From: Myxococcales bacterium
Lineage (GTDB): Bacteria > Myxococcota_A > Bradymonadia > Bradymonadales > Bradymonadaceae
Direction: 5' to 3'
NCBI GenBank assembly: GCA_007120035.1
Contig: SKON01000135.1
Coordinates: forward strand, 1 to 36,359
Length of the DNA: 36,359 nt
The position numbers and the translations under genes are program-made. This document shows positions 23,337-31,132 of the stretch, in pieces (the first letter of the stretch is position 1; each line of letters begins with the position of its first letter). The notes under the pieces are model-generated. The model was not told the DNA's origin. It did no database searches and worked only from the letters and a program-made list of their open reading frames with translations.

Positions 23337-24455
23337 CTAGAGCGCGCAATACCTCAAAAACACCTCCTCCAACTCCCCCGGATCCCCCATCAACCGCAGG
23401 GCCCCCTCCGGACACACCCTCGTCGGCCCCGCGAAGAAGTAGTCCTCCCCGAACACCAGATCCCGATCGTCATTGGCGTCGATCCCCACCACCTCCAAAA
23501 ACTCCTGGGCCACGATCAACTCCGGACAGAGCGTCACCCCATCGCCGTGAACCACCCCCTCGAAGACTTCTCCCAGAAGCCCCGAAAAATCCTCCACGCA
23601 GGCGTTCATGAACACCCCCTGCTCTCCCAACAACCGCGTCGCCTCATAGAGCCGCGGCGCCGGAAACACCGGGCCCAAACCACTCTCACAGGCCGGCTCC
23701 AGCTCCTCCCCGACCGCCGGGTCCTGAGACGTCGGCGGCCCCCCGATCACCACCAACGAGAACCCCTCCGGCGCCCCCGCCGTCTCCTGCAGGCTCTCCA
23801 CGGCCCGCTCCACGTTCAACAACGTGTCCCGCTGCCAGGAACAGAGGTCCCGAAACGTATTCGTCCCGTCGTCCTCAAAGTCCGGCCCCGAGCAGTCGTC
23901 TTCCGGCGTCACCACCAACACCACCTGCCGGGCATCGCCGCGCACCAGATCTAACCCGTCCTCCACGTACCCCGACCCCAGACTGTCCAACACCCGCTGC
24001 CGCCGAGCCCCCCGCGACCCCTGCATCACCGTACACTCCAAAAGCGCTCGCCAGTCCTCCACCCCCGTGTCGATCACCGCCGGCGAATCCTCAAACCCCT
24101 CGCACCCCCGTACCTCCTGGTTCGCCACGGCCAGGCCGGTTCGCGGCCCCCCGGGGCTCACCACTCCCACCTGCAGGTCCAGATCTCGCGACGCCTCCTC
24201 CACCTGATCCAACAACTCCGGCAAGAGCGCCTCCTGAAACGCCATCGTCTGCTCCCCCGGCGCGTCGGGCACCACCACCAACAGGTCCACCTTCTGGGGC
24301 AGCTCAAACCCGGCGAAGGTCTCCGACGTCTCCGCCCCCACCCGACATTCCCCGGGCAGGACCGGCCCCGGCTGATACGCCGGGTTCGCCTCCGTACAGC
24401 CCGACAGCGCCATCACCACCGCCACGAGCACGCTCCCACCTCGAACCACCGCCAT
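23337..24455 (-). CDS. vWA-like lipoprotein lacking the metal-binding motif
   Basis: 372 residues from the ATG at 24455 (AAGGAGAGG upstream; the GTG at 24470 overlaps that site and is less likely). Signal peptide with Leu-Ser-Gly-Cys. The fold is suggested by Lys-Val-Asp-Leu-Leu-Val-Val-Val at the first strand, Gln-Val-Gly-Val-Val-Ser for the second and Val-Leu-Val-Val-Thr-Pro-Glu-Asp-Asp-Cys-Ser for the third, the order seen in Myxococcota vWA lipoproteins that read Val-Asp-Asn-Ser-Gly-Ser-Met after the first strand. Here that MIDAS segment is Pro-Asp-Ala-Pro-Gly-Glu, so metal binding is probably lost. Ten or so cysteines suggest disulfides. It follows the TPR gene by 22 bases, so the two are likely co-transcribed. 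Confidence 0.78.
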   Translation of the reverse strand: MAVVRGGSVLVAVVMALSGCTEANPAYQPGPVLPGECRVGAETSETFAGFELPQKVDLLVVVPDAPGEQTMAFQEALLPELLDQVEEASRDLDLQVGVVSPGGPRTGLAVANQEVRGCEGFEDSPAVIDTGVEDWRALLECTVMQGSRGARRQRVLDSLGSGYVEDGLDLVRGDARQVVLVVTPEDDCSGPDFEDDGTNTFRDLCSWQRDTLLNVERAVESLQETAGAPEGFSLVVIGGPPTSQDPAVGEELEPACESGLGPVFPAPRLYEATRLLGEQGVFMNACVEDFSGLLGEVFEGVVHGDGVTLCPELIVAQEFLEVVGIDANDDRDLVFGEDYFFAGPTRVCPEGALRLMGDPGELEEVFLRYCAL

Positions 24456-24477
24456 AGCCTCTCCTTCCACGCACCAC

Positions 24478-26046
24478 TTAACTCAAGAGCTCTTCCATGT
24501 CCTCGATCTCCCGCCGCCCCTCCAGGATCCCGAGCATCATATCGAAGACCTCCTCGTACCGACGCTGCAGGCGAAACGCGAAGACCTCCCATCCTTCGAA
24601 GTCCCACATCACGGGCACCACCTCCGGGGCCTGCTTCAACGACGCCAGAAATCCCCGGGCGAACACGTCGGCCTCGTCATCGTCCTCCATCAACGCGCAG
24701 CACAGATAGCCCAGCATGCCTCGCACCACCTCCCAGGTCGGATCGGCGATCTTCACGGTGTCCAGAAACTCCTGGGTGGCCCTCGCCCCCCGGGTCCGCA
24801 ACAACTCCTCGGCGAAGGCCGACACCCACAGGGGCTCCACGTCTACGGTCTGACGTTGCGCTGCGTCGATATGTTCAAAGGCCTCCTCGTCCCTCCCGCT
24901 CATCATCTCCGACACCGCCAGCGCCCCCAGGATCCGCGGCTTCTCATCGACGGGCACCATCTGAAGCAACGGCAAGAGCGCCCGCCGGGCGTCCTCGCCA
25001 CGACGGAGCGTCAAAAAGATCACCCCCCGGTTAAACAGGGTCTCCCCGTCCTCCGGATCCAGGGCCATCGCCCGATCCGACCACCCCCGGGCCGCCTCCA
25101 CGTCCCCGATCTCGTAGGCCGCCCGCGCCGCGCTGTTCAACAGATCCACCTCTTCATCGCCCCCGTGCTCAATGGCCTCCAAAAACGCCTGCAGGGCCTC
25201 CTCCCCGTGCCCCGACGAGAGCAACACATGCCCCAACTGCTCCCAGGCCGTGCTGTTATGGGGGTTCACCGCCACCACCTCCTGGAAGGCATCCGCCGCC
25301 GCCGCCAGATTCCCCAGTTGGATCTGAGACACCCCCATCAGCAACCACCCCCGCTCGTCGTGCTCCTTCTCCTGCAGCATCCGCTTCAGCGCGTACGTGG
25401 CCTCCTCAAATCCCCCACTCTCCATGTGGGTCTCCGCCGTCACCCGCCACAGCTCCGGGTCCGTCACCGCCCACCGGGCCGCTCGCCCGAAAAAGGTCGC
25501 CGCCTCGGCGAAGTCTTCCCGATCGGCGAAGATCTCACCCACCCGACTCGCCACGTCGATGCTCTCCAGACCCCGATCCAGAGCCGCCTGATAACAGGCC
25601 AACGCCTCGTCGTCATGGCCCATATCCAGGTACATATCCCCCATGAAACTCCAATGCTTCGGCGTGCTCGACGTCACCGACTGCAACGCCTCCAACAACC
25701 CCTCGGCGGCCTCAAACTCCCCCTTCATGATCAACGCCTCGGCCTGGGCGAGCTGCAACCCCACATCCTGGGCGTGCTCCTGCAGGGAGCGCCGCAACAC
25801 CCCCAACGCCTCATCACAGAGCTGCCGGTTTACCAGGAGCACCGCATAAGCCAGCGCCGCGTCCCGATCCCCGGGCCCCTGCTTGGCGTAATGCTGGTTC
25901 GCCTCGGACAGGGCCCCGCTGTAGTCATCGCTCTCCAGCGCCATCCGCAGACGCCGCGGCAGGGAGTCCAGCCCCTCCGTCAACAGCGACTCCAGCGTCA
26001 ACAGCGCCGGCACCACCTCCCCGATCTCTTCCAGCGAAAACTTCAT
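24478..26046 (-). CDS. TPR-repeat protein
   Basis: 522 residues built of helical pairs. Clear tetratricopeptide repeats with Ala-Leu-Ala-Cys-Tyr-Gln-Ala-Ala-Leu-Asp, Ala-Ala-Ala-Asp-Ala-Phe-Gln-Glu-Val-Val-Ala-Val-Asn-Pro and Asp-Arg-Ala-Met-Ala-Leu-Asp-Pro cover roughly residues 55-370. No signal peptide or membrane segment is visible, so it is cytoplasmic. It probably acts as a protein-binding scaffold; the partner is unknown. It is placed between the PPC-domain lipoprotein (58 bases upstream) and the vWA-like lipoprotein (22 bases downstream), so these three may form one operon. Confidence 0.88.
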   Translation of the reverse strand: MKFSLEEIGEVVPALLTLESLLTEGLDSLPRRLRMALESDDYSGALSEANQHYAKQGPGDRDAALAYAVLLVNRQLCDEALGVLRRSLQEHAQDVGLQLAQAEALIMKGEFEAAEGLLEALQSVTSSTPKHWSFMGDMYLDMGHDDEALACYQAALDRGLESIDVASRVGEIFADREDFAEAATFFGRAARWAVTDPELWRVTAETHMESGGFEEATYALKRMLQEKEHDERGWLLMGVSQIQLGNLAAAADAFQEVVAVNPHNSTAWEQLGHVLLSSGHGEEALQAFLEAIEHGGDEEVDLLNSAARAAYEIGDVEAARGWSDRAMALDPEDGETLFNRGVIFLTLRRGEDARRALLPLLQMVPVDEKPRILGALAVSEMMSGRDEEAFEHIDAAQRQTVDVEPLWVSAFAEELLRTRGARATQEFLDTVKIADPTWEVVRGMLGYLCCALMEDDDEADVFARGFLASLKQAPEVVPVMWDFEGWEVFAFRLQRRYEEVFDMMLGILEGRREIEDMEELLS

Positions 26047-26104
26047 GACTCACTCGCTGCTTCGGAATCTCTCTTCGATCAACCCTTGAGGCCACCGAAT
26101 TCAT

Positions 26105-28240
26105 TCAGGAGAAGTCCAGGATCGTCAGGTCGTAGATCGTCGCTCGATTCGACCGCACCTCCACCGTATACGTCTCTCCCGGCTCGGGCTCCACCGTGAA
26201 ATCCACGGAGTTGTCCGTCGGCGTCCCCGTGGCCACCTCCTGACCCGCCGAGTTGTACACCCTCACCTCCAGGGACGACACGCTCCCGAACACCGGCCAG
26301 ACCTCTCCCAACCAGATCCCCTGACTGCTCCCCGTATGGCTCAGCGAGTAAAAGTCGGACTGGTTCTCGCAGAGCTTCAACCCCCTGTAGTCTGTAAAGT
26401 CGATCGCCGCCGCCGACCCCTGGCTGTGATTCCCCGCAAAAGCATCGTCCACCACACAGGTCCGCTCCACCAACAGCTCGTACGTATTCGGCGTCGACGT
26501 CGTCACCACCGATAGGTAGTGAAACCCCGACTCCTCGGCGTCATAGAAGATCGACTCGTCGTCCGACGTCGACCACCCCTGGGCCACCCCGAACCCTCCC
26601 TCCACCACCTCGCTGACCTGAGACGGCGCAAAGAGCGTCATATCCAGATCCCCGTCGGCATGGGTGAAGCTCATCAGCGCCGCGAACTCATCGCCACGCA
26701 CGAGCTCGATGGCGAACACGTCGATGTCGTCCTCCGTACAGATCGCCATATCGCCAAAGGACGCAAAATCACTGGCGATCAGCGTCGCCTGCCCGGGACT
26801 GTTATTCGGCTCGTACTCGCTCCCGGGACACTCCGGCGACTCCCCGTAGGCCCCCACGTGATAGGCGAAGCTCTCCTCCTCCACCCGCAAGAGCACCTCC
26901 CCGGGCCCCTCCAAGATCTGCGCCGCCCACCCCAGGCAGGGATAAAACTCCATCGGGTACTCAGCGCCATCCACGGTCAACTCCAGGTCCGGCTCGGTCC
27001 CCGCCGGGTAGAGCACGTCGATCTGCACAAACTCCCCGGCCCCCAGATCCATCCGATGATACTTCGGCGCTCCTTCGCAGGTTCGGAACCACTCCCACCC
27101 GTCAAAGGACACCGCCGACGCCGATCCGGCGCTGCTCAGATCCACCCCGTCGTCCTGACACTTATCGGAGTCCGGCGAGTAGGCGATGAACTGGTAGACG
27201 TAGTCGTCGGGCCCGCAGGCGATGGTGTCCGTGCCCAACGAGAACGCGCAGATCGTGTACGAAAACACCGCCGACGCCGATCCGCTCAACAGAGGATTCG
27301 GGATCTCCCCGGAGAACTCGTCCCCCACGACCTGCAGGTTCGCCGCACTCCACTGCGCCGAGCTGCTCATCGGATCCTCCGTGGTGTAATACACCGCCGC
27401 CTCATCCCAGGTCCCACCGGCGTTGATCCGCCCCTCGATCCGGAAGTTCCCCGTCGTGCTCTGCGCCCCCGGCGCCACATGATCGATCACGTCGTCCGTG
27501 CAGATCCCCTCCGGCAACGGCTCCCCCGGACCCGGACCCGGCCCGGGACCCGGCCCCTGCGAGGGCTGCTGGATCACGATCGTCACCTGGTGCTCCACCG
27601 GCGGATTGTCATCGTCATCGGCCGTAAACGTCACCGAATGGGTCCGCTGCTCCATCTGCACCGGGCTCGGCATCCACTCAAACCGCCCCGTAAAATCTCC
27701 CGTCTGCTCAAAGGTCGCCCCCTCCGGCGCCCGGGCCGACGGCATCCCCAGGAGCACCTGCGGTGAGTCGTCGTCCCGAACCCGCACCTCAAACTCCATC
27801 GGCGCGTTGCTCCGCGGGTTGTACAACTCGCTGTTGCTGTTCAAGAACCGGGGCTCCGTGTTCCCCGCCTGAATCGTCACCAGCACGGACCGCTCCGTGG
27901 ACACCCCACGCTCGTTGGTCACCACGAACACCAACTGCCGCGGCCCGTCGACGGTCACATCGCTCGTGATCGGATCCCACTGGAACACCGCCGAGTTCGA
28001 GAACGCCTGAAAGGTCGCCCGCTCCGGCGGATCCACCACGGAGAACTCCAGATCCAACCCCTGGGGATCCTGGGCGGTCACCTCGATCCGGATCACGTCC
28101 TCCCCCACCCGGTAGGACTCCTCAGAGCGCACGTCCAGGGTGACCTCCGGCGCCTGGATCGGCTCCCCCTCCCCGGCACACCCCGACACCACCACCGCTA
28201 TCGTCACGACCCACCACAGCCACTTCGCTGATCTCACCAT
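26105..28240 (-). CDS. Large surface lipoprotein with cadherin-like and PPC-type domains
   Basis: 711 residues. Signal peptide with Val-Ser-Gly-Cys (Cys21). Residues about 30-240 hold two cadherin/Ig-like beta domains, each with the Phe-Gln-Trp-Asp-Pro or Phe-Glu-Trp-Met-Pro signature of putative-Ig repeats. A Gly-Pro linker (about 242-252) follows. Residues 253-360 form a domain with paired cysteines. At least two pre-peptidase C-terminal (PPC) like domains follow, the clearest near 485-610 with Glu-Pro-Asn-Asn-Ser-Pro-Gly-Gln-Ala at its start and Asp-Asp-Ile-Asp-Val-Phe. PPC domains help secretion or carbohydrate and protein contact; no catalytic domain is visible. The ATG has GAGG 2 bases upstream of the spacer. 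Likely outer-membrane surface protein. Confidence 0.82.
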   Translation of the reverse strand: MVRSAKWLWWVVTIAVVVSGCAGEGEPIQAPEVTLDVRSEESYRVGEDVIRIEVTAQDPQGLDLEFSVVDPPERATFQAFSNSAVFQWDPITSDVTVDGPRQLVFVVTNERGVSTERSVLVTIQAGNTEPRFLNSNSELYNPRSNAPMEFEVRVRDDDSPQVLLGMPSARAPEGATFEQTGDFTGRFEWMPSPVQMEQRTHSVTFTADDDDNPPVEHQVTIVIQQPSQGPGPGPGPGPGEPLPEGICTDDVIDHVAPGAQSTTGNFRIEGRINAGGTWDEAAVYYTTEDPMSSSAQWSAANLQVVGDEFSGEIPNPLLSGSASAVFSYTICAFSLGTDTIACGPDDYVYQFIAYSPDSDKCQDDGVDLSSAGSASAVSFDGWEWFRTCEGAPKYHRMDLGAGEFVQIDVLYPAGTEPDLELTVDGAEYPMEFYPCLGWAAQILEGPGEVLLRVEEESFAYHVGAYGESPECPGSEYEPNNSPGQATLIASDFASFGDMAICTEDDIDVFAIELVRGDEFAALMSFTHADGDLDMTLFAPSQVSEVVEGGFGVAQGWSTSDDESIFYDAEESGFHYLSVVTTSTPNTYELLVERTCVVDDAFAGNHSQGSAAAIDFTDYRGLKLCENQSDFYSLSHTGSSQGIWLGEVWPVFGSVSSLEVRVYNSAGQEVATGTPTDNSVDFTVEPEPGETYTVEVRSNRATIYDLTILDFS
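27522..27557 (-). repeat. GC-rich 6-bp repeats coding the Gly-Pro linker
   Basis: Degenerate CCCGGA/CCCGGC units encode five consecutive Gly-Pro pairs between the Ig-like and Cys-rich parts of the lipoprotein. Confidence 0.7.
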
Positions 28241-28338
28241 CGCCTCATCACTCTCATCGCGGGAGAACTTTCGCTTTCCTCGACCCTATCAGAACCGCCA
28301 ACGCAATAGAATCTTCTCGCACCCTCACGACACAAAGA

Positions 28339-28383
28339 GCGAAGCCCCGCTTACGGGGAGGTGCCCGGAGGGCAGAGGGGCCG
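28339..28383 (+). repeat. REP-like palindromic element, copy B
   Basis: CCCCG (28345-28349) with CGGGG (28354-28358) and GCCC (28363-28366) with GGGC (28370-28373) repeat the two-stem layout of the element at 19063-19116; GCGAAGCCC, GGGGAGGTGCCCG and GAGGGG are shared. It lies in the 173-base gap between the small lipoprotein and the PPC lipoprotein. Confidence 0.75.
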
Positions 28384-28413
28384 CTCGCGCCCCCCCGGCG
28401 CGATGTCCACACC

Positions 28414-28608
28414 TTAGAGCGGGCAGCCCAGGTTATTCGCCTCGTCCAGGAGGTCCTTGGCCCACTCATACTCCCCGGCCGTCGTGGACTCCCCACAGAC
28501 ATCGACGCTCGCTTCCCCGGACACCATCCCCAGCGTCCGCTCTCCCTGCTCTTCCTCCTCCATGCCTCCACAACCTGCGGCGATCATCACCGACGCCGCC
28601 ACACCCAC
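28414..28608 (-). CDS. Small lipoprotein, apparent 5' frameshift
   Basis: 64 residues if it starts at the GTG at 28608. The reading is better explained as a gene starting at 28636: AGGAG (28647-28643) stands 6 bases before an ATG there, and that frame reads Met-Asn-Val-Ala-Met-Lys-Lys-Val-Arg until a run of four G (28611-28608). Dropping one G joins it to Val-Gly-Val-Ala-Ala-Ser-Val-Met-Ile-Ala-Ala-Gly-Cys, a perfect lipoprotein signal peptide. As given, Met-Lys-Lys is out of frame with the lipobox. The mature part is short and acidic (Met-Glu-Glu-Glu-Glu-Gln) with one later Cys pair. Function unknown. Either a sequence error or a real frameshift. Confidence 0.6.
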   Translation of the reverse strand: MGVAASVMIAAGCGGMEEEEQGERTLGMVSGEASVDVCGESTTAGEYEWAKDLLDEANNLGCPL

Positions 28609-28758
28609 CCCGTACCTTCTTCATCGCGACATTCATAGCCTACTCCTGCCCTGGGCCTATAGGACACCCCTCACAGAGGACCCAGAATCTCTGCGCGAGG
28701 AAACCTCTTTTTTTGGGATCTTCCACCGGGTGGCCTGGCCACCGGACCGGCAGGACGC

Positions 28759-28810
28759 CGACCTATTCCCCTGTGCTCCAGAGTCAATACATAATATAAA
28801 ATTATTTTCG
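28759..28810 (-). promoter_or_regulatory. Promoter candidate with AT-rich UP-like element
   Basis: Minus-strand TTGACT (28787-28782) is preceded by a 23-base AT-rich stretch (28788-28810), striking in this GC-rich DNA, like an UP element. A weak -10 (TAGGTC, spacing 16) follows. It would drive the small lipoprotein with a leader of about 115 bases that contains a GGTGGC/GCCACC hairpin (28729-28743). The rest of 28637-28834 holds nothing else I can name. Confidence 0.4.
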
Positions 28811-28834
28811 CTCACCACCGCCTTCGCCCCGACC

Positions 28835-29725
28835 TCATCGCCGAAAGGCATCCTGCAAGGATCGCAGAAACCGTTGCCCCGCCGGCCCCAGCGCTCGATC
28901 CGTACGGTGTACCGCCGCCGGCTGAAACTCGTACCGCGACCCCTCCAGGTACGGTACCTCCACCAGCTCCCCTCTCCCCAGCTCGCCGGACACCATATCC
29001 ATGGGCATCCACCCGAACCCCAGCCCCGCCAGGAGCGCCGCCTTCTTCGCGTGAAAATCGCTCAAGAAGAACACACGGGGCCCCCCGAAGATCCTCGCGT
29101 CGTATCGAGCCCCGGGGCTCGAGTCCTGGATCGTCAGCTCCACGAACTCCTGCAACCCCGGGCGATCCACGGGATCCCCCGGATCCACCGACGCCAGCGG
29201 ATGATCCGCCCCACACAAAAGCACCACCTCCACCGACCCCAGCGCCGTCGCCCGCAGGTGGGCCGCCGGCTCATAGTCCTTCACCACCATCAGGTCCGCC
29301 CCGTCGGCGTCGAACCGGTACTGCACGCCCCCCAGAAACTCCATCTTCACCTGCACCCGGGTGGGCACCGTCTCCGCGGCGAACTCTCGCAACACCCCCA
29401 GGATCGGGTCCATCGGCAGGATCCCATCGATGATCACCTCCAGCCGGGCCTCCCACCCCTGCTCGAGCTGACTCACCAGGCTCTGCAGCCTCCGGCCCCG
29501 ATGCAACAACGCTCTCCCCTCGTCGAGCACTACCCGGCCCGTGGTCGTCAACCGGGCCCGATGGCCCCTTCGATCGAACACCGCCACCCCCAGCCCCTCC
29601 TCCAGTTTCGCCACCGAGTAGCTCACCGCCGACTGCGTTCGATGCAGGCGGCGAGCCGCCCCCGCGAAGGTCCCCTCCTCCACGATCGCCTCCAGCACCT
29701 CCAACGAGTCCAGATCGAACTTCAT
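28835..29725 (-). CDS. LysR-family transcriptional regulator
   Basis: 296 residues, standard length. The N-terminal winged helix-turn-helix (about 1-62) reads Leu-Asp-Ser-Leu-Glu-Val-Leu-Glu-Ala-Ile, then Gly-Thr-Phe-Ala-Gly-Ala-Ala-Arg-Arg-Leu-His-Arg-Thr-Gln-Ser-Ala-Val-Ser as recognition helix. The C-terminal co-inducer domain (about 90-290) follows; the ligand cannot be read. GGAGG lies 4 bases before the ATG. It is divergent from hppD with a 147-base gap that has an ATC-N9-GAT palindrome, so it probably regulates hppD and itself; the inducer may be an aromatic amino-acid breakdown product. That link is inference from position. Confidence 0.92.
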   Translation of the reverse strand: MKFDLDSLEVLEAIVEEGTFAGAARRLHRTQSAVSYSVAKLEEGLGVAVFDRRGHRARLTTTGRVVLDEGRALLHRGRRLQSLVSQLEQGWEARLEVIIDGILPMDPILGVLREFAAETVPTRVQVKMEFLGGVQYRFDADGADLMVVKDYEPAAHLRATALGSVEVVLLCGADHPLASVDPGDPVDRPGLQEFVELTIQDSSPGARYDARIFGGPRVFFLSDFHAKKAALLAGLGFGWMPMDMVSGELGRGELVEVPYLEGSRYEFQPAAVHRTDRALGPAGQRFLRSLQDAFRR

Positions 29726-29764
29726 CGCTCCTCCTCACACCTCACTCCACTCGTCGGCGACACT

Positions 29765-29783
29765 CTATCAAGTTTTTCGATAG
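29765..29783. promoter_or_regulatory. LysR-type operator candidate
   Basis: CTATC (29765-29769) and GATAG (29779-29783) are exact reverse complements separated by 9 bases, containing the ATC-N9-GAT arrangement known from LysR-type regulators such as NodD. It sits midway between the divergent LysR and hppD genes. Confidence 0.6.
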
Positions 29784-29872
29784 ACTTCCCCGGAAAAACA
29801 TTCTTTCTACTGATGTATCTCGTCGCTACTCTTCTCCCCAGTCCAACCAACCTCGACCCATCGGAGGAACAC

Positions 29873-30913
29873 ATGACAGAGCAAACCATTGAAAACCCGC
29901 TCGGAATCCGCGGCATCGACTTCGTGGAGTTCACCGGCGACGACCCCAACCTCTTTCATGAGCTATTCACCGCCCTGGGCTTCTCCAAAATCGGCATCCA
30001 GCGCGGCGCCCCCGTGGACTACTACAACCAGAACGACATCCACTTCCTGGTCAACCGCAAGGACGCCGGCTTCGCCGCCGACTTCCGCGCCGCTCACGGC
30101 CCCTCTATCTGCGCCATGGGCCTCCGCGTTGACGACGCCTCGGCGGCCCTGAACGAGGCCGTCAACCGCGGCGCCAAGGCCGCCACCGGCGGCGACCTCG
30201 ACCTCCCCGCCATCTACGGCATCGGCGAAAGCCTGATCTACTTCGTCGACCAGTTCGGCGAAAAAGGCAGTCTCTTCCAGAGCTTCTTCGACAAGCTCGA
30301 CGAGCCCCAGCTCGTCGATCACAAGGGCTTCCTCTACATCGACCACCTCACCAACAACGTCCGCAAGGGCCGCAAAGAGCACTGGGCCGACTTCTACAAA
30401 GACATCTTCGGCTTCCGCGAAGTGCGGTTCTTCGACATCAAAGGGGAGAAGACGGGCCTGACCTCCTACGCCCTCCAGTCCCCCTGCCAGACCTTCTCCC
30501 TGCCCATCAACGAGGGCGACGACGAGAAGTCCCAGATCGAAGAGTACCTCCGAGACTACAATGGCGAGGGCATCCAGCACCTGGCACTCCTCTCCCGGGA
30601 CCTCCTCTCCAGCCTCGACCAGATGGAAGGCGGCCCCATCGAGACCCTCGACATCGACGACGAGTACTACGAGGAGGTCTTCGAGCGGGTCCCCAACGTC
30701 ACCGAAGATCACGACCACATCCAACGCCACGACGTCCTCGTCGACGGCGACGAAGAGGGCTACCTCCTCCAGATCTTCACCAAGAACATCATCGGCCCCA
30801 TCTTCTTCGAGCTGATCCAGCGCAAGAATCACCACTCCTTCGGCGAGGGCAACTTCACCGCCCTCTTCAAATCCATCGAGCGCGATCAGCAGCGCCGCGG
30901 CGTCCTCGACTGA
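29873..30913 (+). CDS. hppD: 4-Hydroxyphenylpyruvate dioxygenase
   Basis: 346 residues from the ATG at 29873 (GGAGG at 29863-29867). The enzyme turns 4-hydroxyphenylpyruvate and O2 into homogentisate with Fe(II), the second step of tyrosine breakdown. It begins Asn-Pro-Leu-Gly-Ile-Arg-Gly-Ile-Asp-Phe-Val-Glu-Phe as bacterial HPPDs do. Metal ligands of the vicinal-oxygen-chelate fold are visible: His in Tyr-Ile-Asp-His-Leu-Thr-Asn-Asn-Val (about 158), His in Glu-Gly-Ile-Gln-His-Leu-Ala (about 235) and Glu in Ile-Phe-Phe-Glu-Leu-Ile-Gln (about 312). Homogentisate dioxygenase is not next to it, so the rest of the pathway is elsewhere. A strong terminator follows. Confidence 0.95.
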   Translation: MTEQTIENPLGIRGIDFVEFTGDDPNLFHELFTALGFSKIGIQRGAPVDYYNQNDIHFLVNRKDAGFAADFRAAHGPSICAMGLRVDDASAALNEAVNRGAKAATGGDLDLPAIYGIGESLIYFVDQFGEKGSLFQSFFDKLDEPQLVDHKGFLYIDHLTNNVRKGRKEHWADFYKDIFGFREVRFFDIKGEKTGLTSYALQSPCQTFSLPINEGDDEKSQIEEYLRDYNGEGIQHLALLSRDLLSSLDQMEGGPIETLDIDDEYYEEVFERVPNVTEDHDHIQRHDVLVDGDEEGYLLQIFTKNIIGPIFFELIQRKNHHSFGEGNFTALFKSIERDQQRRGVLD

Positions 30914-30936
30914 CCCGCCACCGCACCCCAAAAACC

Positions 30937-30971
30937 GCCCCCCGGGAGCCCCTCCCGGGGGGCATTTTTTT
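30937..30971. terminator. Bidirectional intrinsic terminator after hppD
   Basis: GCCCCCCGGGAG (30937-30948) pairs perfectly over 12 bp with CTCCCGGGGGGC (30952-30963), loop CCC, followed by A and seven T (30965-30971). On the other strand the stem is followed by GG and five T, so it can serve the convergent lipoprotein gene too. Confidence 0.88.
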
Positions 30972-30983
30972 GCCCCCCAACCC

Positions 30984-31008
30984 AATTCCTACCCCCGGGG
31001 TAGGAATT
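30984..31008. repeat. 25-bp perfect palindrome
   Basis: AATTCCTACCCC (30984-30995), one central C, and GGGGTAGGAATT (30997-31008). It lies between the terminator and the end of the convergent gene. The remaining bases to 31132 are C-rich low-complexity DNA with a CCGCAGACCA direct repeat (two tandem copies near 31100-31120); I see no gene. Confidence 0.85.
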
Positions 31009-31132
31009 CCCTTACCCCCTGATTCCGCGCCCCTCCCCGCCACAGAAGCCCCCCTTCCCCCTCCCCCTCCGCCACATTTCGCACACCACAAAAACCACCA
31101 CCGCAGACCACCGCAGACCATCTCCGACCGGG

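Noticed and set aside
22135-23415. A 426-residue minus-strand frame opposite the UbiB-type gene
   Set aside because: Acidic Gly/Val/Asp-rich complement of biased codons, no motif.
21969-23954. A 661-residue plus-strand frame
   Set aside because: Out of frame with the UbiB-type gene and Arg/Pro-rich throughout; a frame shadow.
28684-28716. Plus-strand terminator GAGG-AAA-CCTC with seven T
   Set aside because: The stem is only four bp and no plus-strand gene lies upstream; kept out as too weak.
28457-29872. N-terminal extension of hppD by more than 450 residues
   Set aside because: It runs antisense through the LysR gene; the GGAGG and ATG at 29863-29875 and the HPPD family start place the true beginning at 29873.
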